From DAOSEK01 sp035363095 (GTDB taxonomy: Archaea; Nanobdellota; Nanobdellia; Woesearchaeales; UBA119), in contig DAOSEK010000023.1 of NCBI GenBank assembly GCA_035363095.1, forward strand, positions 1-15,646: 15,646 nucleotides of DNA. Reading direction: 5' to 3'. Of this stretch, positions 1 to 5,670 are shown piece by piece; the stretch's first letter is position 1; every line of letters starts with the position of its first letter. The position numbers were made by a program, and so were the translations under genes. Below the pieces are notes generated by a model that had not been told where the DNA came from, made no database searches, and saw only the letters and a list, made by a program, of their open reading frames with translations.

Positions 1-133
1 AATCAACAACCTCATCCTAAAGGGCGAGGCATGTTGGTAATATAAAAGCATGCGCTGTATTAAAGCAAGGTTGTTGATTACTGAAAAGTGTGCCAAATCC
101 TCTTGTTGAAACACTAGGTATGCTTTTCTATTA
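1..133 (+). repeat. Type I structured repeat, copy 1
   Basis: Intergenic element also present at 1869-2003 and 5503-5636. Arms 1-12 (AATCAACAACCT) and 68-79 (AGGTTGTTGATT) are perfectly complementary and close a multi-branch fold. Inside are a hairpin at 10-29 (CCTC with GAGG, A opposite C, TCCT with AGGG, loop TAAA), a hairpin at 31-35/47-51 (ATGTT with AGCAT), and a weaker one at 53-56/64-67. A second long hairpin follows: 84-92 (AAAAGTGTG) pairs with 119-127 (TATGCTTTT) using G-U pairs, which favours folding as plus-strand RNA. The window starts at the first base of the element, so its upstream context is unseen. No ORF is encoded. Function is unknown. Confidence 0.85.
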
Positions 134-134
134 A

Positions 135-174
135 CCAAAGTATGCGAATGAACTGGATTTCATGAAATCAACAA
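135..174 (+). repeat. Detached type II tail fused to type I copy 1
   Basis: This stretch matches the 3' part of the type II element at 5471-5510: both contain CCAAAGTATGCGAA and end in a 14-bp perfect palindrome, GATTTCATGAAATC (156-169), followed by AACAA. Here it is joined directly to the end of a type I element instead of following a type II body, so the two types recombine as modules. Confidence 0.8.
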
Positions 175-286
175 AATAGTTGACAAAAACTCTATAATCA
201 ATTCAAATTTTAAAGAAAATTAAGACTCTCGAAAGATTCTTAGAATTAAGTGTTAATTAAAAAAATACAGTCTAAAAAAACAAAAG

Positions 287-295
287 CTTTAAATA
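287..295 (+). promoter_or_regulatory. Likely TATA box of sepF
   Basis: CTTTAAATA lies about 75 nt upstream of the sepF start. A transcript starting about 26 nt downstream, near 318, would have a leader of roughly 48 nt carrying the palindrome at 333-346 and the Shine-Dalgarno sequence at 352-357. The assignment rests on sequence resemblance only. Confidence 0.45.
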
Positions 296-332
296 ATTAG
301 ATAGGGATTCATTTAGACTAGGTTAGCTATAG

Positions 333-346
333 TTCATAATTATGAA
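333..346 (+). promoter_or_regulatory. 14-bp perfect palindrome in the sepF leader
   Basis: TTCATAATTATGAA is a perfect palindrome ending 5 nt before the AGGAGG of sepF. It could be an operator or a small leader hairpin near the ribosome site. Such A+T-rich palindromes also arise by chance in this composition. Confidence 0.35.
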
Positions 347-365
347 ATACTAGGAGGCAAAAAAA

Positions 366-794
366 ATGAAGATGTTTGAAAAAATTAAAAGAACGTTCTC
401 TAAAAGAGAACAAGACGATGATTTAATGCCTGATAATAATACAGAATATGTTGAGTTAGACACTGAGTCAGGTTCAATTGATACAAGAAATGCTAAAGTC
501 ATCGTTAGACCATATTCTATTGAAGATTTTTCTGATGTAAAAGAGATATTAGATGAAGTTAGGGAAGGAAAAACAATAGCGTTAGTAAATATTAAAGTAC
601 TAAAAGACAAGGATATGATAGAGCTTAAAAGAGCAATCAACAAGATAAAGAAAACAATAGATGCTATTGATGGGGACATTGCAGGATTTGGTGATGATTA
701 CCTTGTTGTAACCCCTTCATTTGCAAAGATACATAGAAGCCCAAAAGCAAAAAAGAAAGAGGAACAAAGAGATCCAGATTTAGAAGAATATTAA
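366..794 (+). CDS. sepF: SepF, FtsZ membrane anchor for cell division
   Basis: A 142-aa protein of the SepF (DUF552) family, which in archaea anchors FtsZ to the membrane at the division site. Residues 1-13 (MKMFEKIKRTFSK) form an amphipathic, positively charged membrane-targeting helix. An acidic linker covers about 14-40, and the SepF core runs about 42-126, with the typical segment around GDIAGFGDDYLVVTPS (103-118). A short charged tail follows. Length is normal for the family. The ATG at 366 is supported by AGGAGG at 352-357, 8 nt upstream. It converges with the regulator gene, whose stop lies 10 nt away. No ftsZ is in the window. Confidence 0.93.
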   Translation: MKMFEKIKRTFSKREQDDDLMPDNNTEYVELDTESGSIDTRNAKVIVRPYSIEDFSDVKEILDEVREGKTIALVNIKVLKDKDMIELKRAINKIKKTIDAIDGDIAGFGDDYLVVTPSFAKIHRSPKAKKKEEQRDPDLEEY

Positions 795-803
795 AAACTT
801 TTT

Positions 804-1229
804 CTAATGCTTTAAAAAAGCAAGGTCATCATCAAGCTTTTTTGAAGCAACCTTTAAATTTTCTAACATTGTATTAATATCTTCTTCAAGTGTCTTAATT
901 AATTCTTCAAATGTCTTCTCCTTTATAAAATATTTATTTTTCCTACTTGATACTAATCCGATTTCTATAAGCCTGTCAAGATGATGAATTACAGTTCCTC
1001 TTGATAAAGACAAAAGTGATGCTAATTCATCACTTGTTAAAGAACTATCATTAGCCCCCGCTTTAAAAAGTTCTACAAACAACCTAAAGCAAGATTTCTC
1101 CCTATCCCTTGGTCCAAAAAGCCCAATTGATTTTCCAAACCACTGGATTAACTCATTTACATTATATCCATCATCATACTCCACGTAACGAAGGCTAATA
1201 TAACGATAATTGGGATTTTTTTTATCCAT
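804..1229 (-). CDS. Winged-helix (ArsR-like) transcriptional regulator, candidate heat-shock regulator
   Basis: A 141-aa DNA-binding protein. A winged helix-turn-helix spans about residues 48-103: LTSDELASLLSLSRGTVIHHLDRL (64-87) contains the turn and recognition helix, and GLVSSRKNKYFIKE (91-104) is the wing. The C-terminal 105-141 is a charged helix, probably for dimerisation. The N-terminal 45 residues are unrecognised. The gene is divergent from grpE with 110 bp between the starts, and its TATA-like box is centred about 28 nt upstream of the ATG, so the mRNA is probably leaderless. Archaeal heat-shock repressors such as Pyrococcus Phr are also winged-helix proteins of this broad class, so control of the grpE-dnaK-dnaJ block is a reasonable inference from position, not a demonstrated function. 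Confidence 0.82.
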   Translation of the reverse strand: MDKKNPNYRYISLRYVEYDDGYNVNELIQWFGKSIGLFGPRDREKSCFRLFVELFKAGANDSSLTSDELASLLSLSRGTVIHHLDRLIEIGLVSSRKNKYFIKEKTFEELIKTLEEDINTMLENLKVASKKLDDDLAFLKH

Positions 1230-1249
1230 ACAATAACCTAATAGCTGAA

Positions 1250-1263
1250 CTTATTTTTAAAGC
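1250..1263 (-). promoter_or_regulatory. TATA box of the winged-helix regulator
   Basis: On the minus strand this reads GCTTTAAAAATAAG and is centred about 28 nt upstream of the start codon at 1229, the spacing expected for a leaderless archaeal transcript. It sits back-to-back with the grpE TATA box at 1276-1283. Confidence 0.55.
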
Positions 1264-1275
1264 TTTTCCAAAAGA

Positions 1276-1326
1276 TTTATATAGTTGTTGTTTATCTCAA
1301 ATAAACGTGGTTGATTTAAAATCAAC
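1276..1326 (+). promoter_or_regulatory. grpE promoter with two candidate operators
   Basis: The TATA-like box TTTATATA (1276-1283) predicts a start near 1306. Two 17-bp inverted repeats follow. At 1290-1306 is GTTTATCTCAAATAAAC (6-bp arms). At 1310-1326 is GTTGATTTAAAATCAAC (7-bp arms). They lie between the TATA box and the predicted start, and just after it, where a repressor would block RNA polymerase. A third short repeat, CTTTTCCAAAAG (1263-1274), lies between the two divergent TATA boxes. The neighbouring winged-helix protein is the obvious candidate ligand. Confidence 0.5.
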
Positions 1327-1339
1327 AGATTGATGCAAA

Positions 1340-1873
1340 ATGAAGAGTGTAAAAAAAGATAAAATCCCTAAGAGAAAATTGTTTTTAAGACGAACAAGGC
1401 TATGTAATAAGCTAAGTAGTTTAAACAGCCAACTATGTCAAAAAGAAGAGATTAATCAAAAACTAATCGTTACAGCAAAGACTGTTGCAGCAGACCTTGA
1501 TAATTTCAAGAAAAGATCTAACGAAGAACGGAAATTGCTAACCAAAATGGCCTCACAAGATATTATACTTAAACTTTTACCTGCTTTTGATAACCTTAAT
1601 ACTGCTATTAAACATCTCTCAAAAGAAGATGAATTCGCTAAGGGCGTTAAGATGATTAACAACCAGATTAATGAAATAATGAAATCAGAAGGAATTAGTT
1701 TCATTGAAGATATTGGTGTTGATTTTAACTGTAATATTCACGAGGCAGTATCAACAAAGGAAGTCAAAGAAGAATCAAATGATAAAAAGGTTGTCGATAT
1801 TATTTCAAGAGGATATGCAATACAAGGGAATGTAATAAAACCTGCAAAAGTAGTTGTAGGAATTAAAAAATGA
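1340..1873 (+). CDS. grpE: GrpE, nucleotide exchange factor for DnaK
   Basis: A 177-aa protein that releases ADP from DnaK. A basic N-terminus is followed by a long coiled coil (about 25-75, including NFKKR at 55-59) and the helix-bundle signature LLPAFDNL (79-86). The C-terminal beta domain has IHEAV (133-137) and the family-typical ending GYAIQGNVIKPAKVVVGIKK (158-177). Length is normal, although the usual acidic N-terminal tail is missing and the first 20 residues are basic. Start ATG 1340 has only a weak upstream match (TGATG, 1331-1335); the leader is about 30 nt if the promoter is right. The TGA stop lies inside the conserved 5' edge of a type I repeat. Confidence 0.93.
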   Translation: MKSVKKDKIPKRKLFLRRTRLCNKLSSLNSQLCQKEEINQKLIVTAKTVAADLDNFKKRSNEERKLLTKMASQDIILKLLPAFDNLNTAIKHLSKEDEFAKGVKMINNQINEIMKSEGISFIEDIGVDFNCNIHEAVSTKEVKEESNDKKVVDIISRGYAIQGNVIKPAKVVVGIKK

Positions 1874-2003
1874 AAAACTTTGGCATAAATGCCGAGATAT
1901 GTTGGTAATATGAAAGCATGCGCTGTATTAAAGCGAGGTTGTTGATTACAAAAAAGCGTAGCAAGTGCTCGTGTTGAAACTAGAGGTATGCTTTTCTATT
2001 AAT
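1869..2003 (+). repeat. Type I structured repeat, copy 2, inside the grpE-dnaK block
   Basis: It fills the gap between grpE and the 95-aa gene. The 5' arm is diverged (AATGAAAAACTT, 1869-1880) but still pairs at 10 of 12 positions with AGGTTGTTGATT (1936-1947). The first hairpin has a perfect GGCAT/ATGCC stem (1882-1893): the A-C mismatch of other copies is a G-C pair here. Other stems are 1899-1903/1915-1919, 1921-1924/1932-1935 (CGCT with AGCG, perfect here) and 1952-1960/1987-1995 (AAAAGCGTA with TATGCTTTT). The grpE stop codon overlaps its first bases. Confidence 0.85.
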
Positions 2004-2007
2004 AAAA

Positions 2008-2295
2008 ATGATTAAAATGAGACTAAAAAATTTTGTTGATAAAACATTAATCAGGGAATATTTGCTTGAACAAAACCAACAAATTGATACCCTGATAACT
2101 TGTTCAGGAGACGATATTAGATGTTCAACTACAGATAGGGCTTTATTTGATGCACTTATTAGTTTTGAAGATAGAAATAAAATCAACATTAATCGCTTGA
2201 TTAAATTAATTGAAAAAACTGATATCTATCCACAAAAATTTATTGCATCAGCAAAAAGAAGGTCTATTAAAAATGGAAATGATATGAAAGATTAA
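2008..2295 (+). CDS. Unrecognised 95-aa protein between grpE and dnaK
   Basis: Not recognised. The protein is soluble and charged with no membrane segment. A Cys/Thr/Asp-containing stretch, CSGDDIRCSTTDRALFDAL (33-51), is followed by a basic, mostly helical C-terminus. The TTDRAL motif followed by a helix faintly recalls the C-terminal half of PIN-like nuclease domains, but the other acidic residues are not evident, so this is only a guess. ATG 2008 begins just after the type I repeat and has no Shine-Dalgarno; ATG 2017 is an in-frame alternative. The stop is 20 nt before dnaK, so the two are probably co-transcribed. Coding status is likely given the same-strand fit between grpE and dnaK. Confidence 0.65.
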   Translation: MIKMRLKNFVDKTLIREYLLEQNQQIDTLITCSGDDIRCSTTDRALFDALISFEDRNKININRLIKLIEKTDIYPQKFIASAKRRSIKNGNDMKD

Positions 2296-2315
2296 AATAA
2301 AAAAGGTGAGAAACA

Positions 2316-4181
2316 ATGGAAGAAACAAATAGAATTATTGGAATTGATTTGGGAACAACATTTTCAGCTGTCGCGGTTTTGGAAGGAGGAAAACCAGTTA
2401 TCATTCCAAATTCTGAGGGCGAAAGAACAACAGCAAGTGTTGTGAGGATAAAGGGAAGCGAAATTGTTGCTGGCACCCCTGCAAGAAGACAAGCAGTAAT
2501 TGATCCAGTGCATACTGTAAGGAGTATTAAAAGGCACATGGGAACTGATTATACTGTAGAGATTGATAACCAAGTTTACACTCCACAACAAATAAGTGCT
2601 TTCATTTTGCAAAAACTAAAAAAAGATGCTGAGAGTTATCTAGGAAAAAAGGTTACTAAAGCTGTGATTACAGTACCTGCTTATTTTACAGACTCGCAAA
2701 GACAGGCAACAAAGGATGCAGGAACAATAGCAGGGCTCAAGGTTGAAAGAATAATAAATGAACCTACTGCAGCTGCACTTGCGTATGGGCTTGATAAGCA
2801 AAACTATCACACTGTTCTTGTATTTGATTTTGGTGGAGGAACTTTTGATGTATCTATTTTAGAACTTGGTGATGGCGTGTTTGAAGTAAAGGCAACAAGA
2901 GGAAACAATAAGCTTGGTGGAGATGATATTGATGACCTTTTGGTTGATTGGCTTGCTAATAACTTCAAAAAAGATAACGCAGTAGACTTGATGGGTGATA
3001 AATCAACTGTTCAAAGGCTAAGAGAGGCAAGTGAGAATGCAAAAAAGGAACTTTCTTCAAAACTTGAAACTGAGATAAATCTACCATTTATAGCTAATAA
3101 AAATGGTGTTCCTCTGCATTTGAATGTAAACCTAACAAGGGCAAAATTCGAGTCTTTGATATCTGAGATTTTGGAAAAGTTAAAAGAACCCACACTTAAA
3201 GCTATAGAGGATGCTAAAATAACACCTGATAAGATTGACAAGGTCATATTGGTTGGTGGCTCTACAAGGATTCCAAGTGTTCAAGGTTTAGTCGAAAAGA
3301 TAATAGGGAAGACCCCTGAAAAGAGTGTTAATCCTGATGAGGCTGTTGCACTTGGTGCTGCGATTCAAGGCGGGGTTTTAGCAGGAGATGTTAAGGACGT
3401 ACTTTTATTGGATGTAACTCCTCTAAGCCTTGGTATTGAAACACTTGGAGGGATAATGACTAATTTAATTGCCAGAAATACAACTGTACCAGTCAAAAAA
3501 AGCAAGACTTTTACTACAGCAACTGATAATCAAACCGCAGTAACAATTAAGGTTTTCCAAGGAGAAAGGCCTATGGCTGAGGACAATAAGCTTTTAGGTC
3601 AATTCGACTTAATAGGGATACTTCCTGCACCAAGGGGAGTTCCACAAGTAGAGGTTTCATTTGATATTGATGTGAATGGAATTGTTCATGTATCTGCAAA
3701 GGACTTGGCAACTAAAAAGGAACAATCAATACGGATTACAGGAAGTGGAAATCTTTCTGATGATGAAGTTGAGAGAATGAGAAAGGATGCTGAGAAGTTT
3801 GCTGAGGAAGACAAAAAGAAAAAAGAAAGCATTGAAACCTTAAACGAAGCGGACTCATTAGTAATTGCATCTGAGAAGGTTTTAAAAGAGATTGAAGGTA
3901 AAGTTGATCAAAAGAAACTTGATGAGACCAAAAAAGAAATTTCAGCTTTAAAAGAGCTTGTGGATAAAAAGGAAAGCGATGTTTCAAAAATTAAAGCTCA
4001 AATAGACTTGCTGAATAAGAAAGTACAAGAGATATCATCTGAGCTTTATAACAAAGCGCAAGCAGAAACTAAAGCCGATGGCAAAAACGAGAAGAGCAAA
4101 AATGAAGACAAAGATAACAAAGAAAATGTTTATGATGCGGACTTCAAAGTAGAAGATGACAAAGAAAAAGAAGAGAAGTAA
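2316..4181 (+). CDS. dnaK: DnaK, Hsp70 chaperone
   Basis: A 621-aa ATP-dependent chaperone working with DnaJ and GrpE. The ATPase domain has IIGIDLGTTFSAVAV (7-21), NEPTAAALAYGLDK (148-161), VFDFGGGTFDVS (169-180) and ILVGGSTRIPSVQ (311-323). The interdomain linker is DVLLLDVTPLSLGIET (361-376); the substrate-binding domain and helical lid follow. The last 35 residues are Lys/Glu/Asp-rich without an EEVD end, consistent with a cytosolic bacterial/archaeal DnaK. The segment SIKRHMGTDYTVEIDNQVYT (70-89) lacks the insertion of about 24 residues typical of Gram-negative DnaKs and resembles the Gram-positive/archaeal type. The start at 2316 is supported by GGTGAG at 2305-2310. It is probably co-transcribed with the gene before it. 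Confidence 0.97.
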   Translation: MEETNRIIGIDLGTTFSAVAVLEGGKPVIIPNSEGERTTASVVRIKGSEIVAGTPARRQAVIDPVHTVRSIKRHMGTDYTVEIDNQVYTPQQISAFILQKLKKDAESYLGKKVTKAVITVPAYFTDSQRQATKDAGTIAGLKVERIINEPTAAALAYGLDKQNYHTVLVFDFGGGTFDVSILELGDGVFEVKATRGNNKLGGDDIDDLLVDWLANNFKKDNAVDLMGDKSTVQRLREASENAKKELSSKLETEINLPFIANKNGVPLHLNVNLTRAKFESLISEILEKLKEPTLKAIEDAKITPDKIDKVILVGGSTRIPSVQGLVEKIIGKTPEKSVNPDEAVALGAAIQGGVLAGDVKDVLLLDVTPLSLGIETLGGIMTNLIARNTTVPVKKSKTFTTATDNQTAVTIKVFQGERPMAEDNKLLGQFDLIGILPAPRGVPQVEVSFDIDVNGIVHVSAKDLATKKEQSIRITGSGNLSDDEVERMRKDAEKFAEEDKKKKESIETLNEADSLVIASEKVLKEIEGKVDQKKLDETKKEISALKELVDKKESDVSKIKAQIDLLNKKVQEISSELYNKAQAETKADGKNEKSKNEDKDNKENVYDADFKVEDDKEKEEK

Positions 4182-4182
4182 T

Positions 4183-4202
4183 TATTTTTGTTTTGTTTTT
4201 TG
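4183..4202 (+). terminator. T-rich terminator after dnaK
   Basis: Immediately after the dnaK stop the plus strand has three closely spaced T-runs (TATTTTTG, TTTTG, TTTTTTG). Archaeal RNA polymerase terminates on such oligo-T stretches. A separate dnaJ promoter just downstream fits termination here. Confidence 0.5.
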
Positions 4203-4210
4203 TGAAAAGA

Positions 4211-4219
4211 TTTTTAAAG
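4211..4219 (+). promoter_or_regulatory. Likely TATA box of dnaJ
   Basis: TTTTTAAAG predicts a start near 4241, giving a leader of about 23 nt that contains the ribosome site GAGGT (4249-4253). No copy of the inverted repeats found at the grpE promoter is seen here. Confidence 0.45.
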
Positions 4220-4263
4220 AAGTATTGAAAACATTATTTTTTTGAGAAGAGGTTGTATTGAAC

Positions 4264-5376
4264 TTGGCAAAAGATTACTACGAGGTTTTGGGTGTTCAAA
4301 AAGGAGCAAGCGCTGATGAGATTAAAACAGCATATAGGCGACTTGCTAAAAAATATCACCCTGATATGAACAAAGATGACAACTCAACTCATGAAAAATT
4401 TAAAGAAATAAATGAGGCTTTTTCTGTTCTTTCTGATCCAAAGAAAAAAGAACAATATGATAATTTTGGAACTACAGAAGATGATGCTGGACAAGGTTAT
4501 TCTTCTCAAGGAGCATATAGTGGATTTGATTTTGGAGGATTTTCTAATTTTGGAGATATTTTTAGCACAATCTTTGGTGGAGGCTCAGATGATGAAGAAG
4601 AAGGATTTGGTAACCCTTTTGGATTTGGCAGGAGAAGAGAACGTAAAAGCAATACAGGAAGGGATCTTTCTTTTGATTTGGAAATTGAGCTTGAGGAGTC
4701 ATTTAATGGAGTTAAAAAACACATTACAGTTACTAAATTTGAAGAATGCCTTAATTGTAAGGGCACAGGCGCTCAAGGGTCTTTAAGCAAGAAAGAATGC
4801 CCTAGTTGTCAGGGGTCAGGCTATGTAAAGAATGTAAGAAGAACCCCTTTTGGTATGATTTCTACTACTCATAGATGCACAAACTGCAATGGAGAAGGAA
4901 TGATAATTGAGAATCCTTGCAAGGAATGCAATGGCACTGGAAGAACCAAACAGACTAAAAAGATTTCTGTTGATATCCCTAAGGGTATGATTGAAGGAGA
5001 AACCTTAAGAATTAGAGGAGAAGGAGAGGCAGGAATAAGAGGCGGACAACATGGGGATTTGTACATTAACATTTATTTAAAGGAACATAAAATCTTTGAA
5101 CGAAAAGGAAGAGATGTCTATATTTCAAAAGATCTTAAGTACCCTGAACTTGTTTTAGGAAAGGTAATAGAGGTTCCAACACTCAAAGGCAAGGGTAAAT
5201 TGAAAGTCCCTTCTGGAACATCACCAGGGACTATTCTTAGAATGTCAGGTTTAGGGCTTTCAAATCCAAGGGGTAGAGGCGGAGACCAATTTGTTTTGAT
5301 TAATTTGGATATGCCAAATAAACTTTCAAGAAAGGAAAAACAACTAATTGAAGAACTTGATAGATTAAAAGAATAA
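4264..5376 (+). CDS. dnaJ: DnaJ, Hsp40 co-chaperone
   Basis: A 370-aa type I J-protein that delivers substrates to DnaK and stimulates its ATPase. Order: J domain 4-68 with HPD at 32-34; Gly/Phe-rich region about 77-123; zinc-binding domain with all four CxxCxGxG repeats (C162/C165, C179/C182, C205/C208, C219/C222); then the C-terminal substrate domains. The start is a TTG. TTG 4264 gives the classic MAKDYYEVLGV and lies 10 nt after GAGGT. TTG 4258 would add two residues but leaves only 4 nt, so it is less likely. The TAA stop at 5374-5376 touches the first base of a type II repeat. Confidence 0.95.
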   Translation: MAKDYYEVLGVQKGASADEIKTAYRRLAKKYHPDMNKDDNSTHEKFKEINEAFSVLSDPKKKEQYDNFGTTEDDAGQGYSSQGAYSGFDFGGFSNFGDIFSTIFGGGSDDEEEGFGNPFGFGRRRERKSNTGRDLSFDLEIELEESFNGVKKHITVTKFEECLNCKGTGAQGSLSKKECPSCQGSGYVKNVRRTPFGMISTTHRCTNCNGEGMIIENPCKECNGTGRTKQTKKISVDIPKGMIEGETLRIRGEGEAGIRGGQHGDLYINIYLKEHKIFERKGRDVYISKDLKYPELVLGKVIEVPTLKGKGKLKVPSGTSPGTILRMSGLGLSNPRGRGGDQFVLINLDMPNKLSRKEKQLIEELDRLKE

Positions 5377-5510
5377 ATGAAAAACCTCAGCATAAATGCC
5401 GAGGTATCTTTAGGATAGTCGAGGTTAATCCTTGCATGGATCCGTCTATTCTCACTTTGGCTTAAAAGGCCAAAGTATGCGAAGTGATGCTGGATTTCAT
5501 GAAATCAACA
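5376..5510 (+). repeat. Type II structured repeat, copy 1
   Basis: It starts at the dnaJ stop codon. First hairpin 5385-5404: CCTC with GAGG, A opposite C, GCAT with ATGC, loop TAAA. The body (5405-5453) can pair GGATAG with CTATTC. Then comes a perfect 8-bp hairpin ACTTTGGC/GCCAAAGT (5454-5476, 7-nt loop). The tail carries the 14-bp palindrome GATTTCATGAAATC (5493-5506). The tail shares AATCAACA with the first bases of the adjoining type I copy. The related copy at 14819-14949 is more diverged. Confidence 0.85.
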
Positions 5511-5636
5511 ACCTTACCCTAAATGGCAAGGTATGTTGGTAATATAAAAACATGCGCTACGTTCAAGCGAGGTTGTTGATTACAAAAAAGCGTACCAAGT
5601 CCTCTTGTTGAAACACGATATATGCTTTTCTATTAA
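5503..5636 (+). repeat. Type I structured repeat, copy 3
   Basis: The best-preserved copy. Closing stem 5503-5514/5570-5581 is 12 bp and perfect. Hairpin 5512-5531 has CCTT with AAGG where copy 1 has CCTC with GAGG, a true compensatory change, again with loop TAAA and A opposite C. Hairpin 5533-5537/5549-5553 has ATGTT with AACAT, so a T-G wobble of the other copies is T-A here. CGCT/AGCG (5555-5558/5566-5569) keeps its stem while its 7-nt loop differs. The final hairpin 5586-5594/5621-5629 ends in TTTTC, resembling a terminator. It lies between convergent genes. Confidence 0.87.
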
Positions 5637-5670
5637 TTAAAAAATCTTAATCCAGGATAGATCGTACTCA

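Noticed and set aside
1..80. The type I element as a tRNA gene, because it folds into a cloverleaf-like shape with a 7-nt loop in the last arm.
   Set aside because: No T-loop consensus (TTCRANY), no D-loop GG, no 7-bp acceptor or 5-bp anticodon arm, and the loop at 5559-5565 differs from the other copies.
1..174. CRISPR array.
   Set aside because: Repeats are about 130 nt, few, widely separated, and mutated along their whole length, with no regular spacers.
2267..3987. Several minus-strand open frames of 78-90 codons around and within dnaK.
   Set aside because: They lie antisense to the dnaK coding sequence (one extends slightly into the upstream gene) and show no family motif or promoter; the dnaK frame is certain.
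4412..4786. A 124-codon plus-strand open frame inside dnaJ.
   Set aside because: It is a shifted frame across the Gly/Phe-rich and zinc domain region of a clearly intact dnaJ.
5376..5636. Box C/D guide RNA within the repeats (TGATGC and CTGAT-like strings).
   Set aside because: The boxes are not conserved between copies and the spacing and terminal stem do not fit archaeal C/D RNAs.
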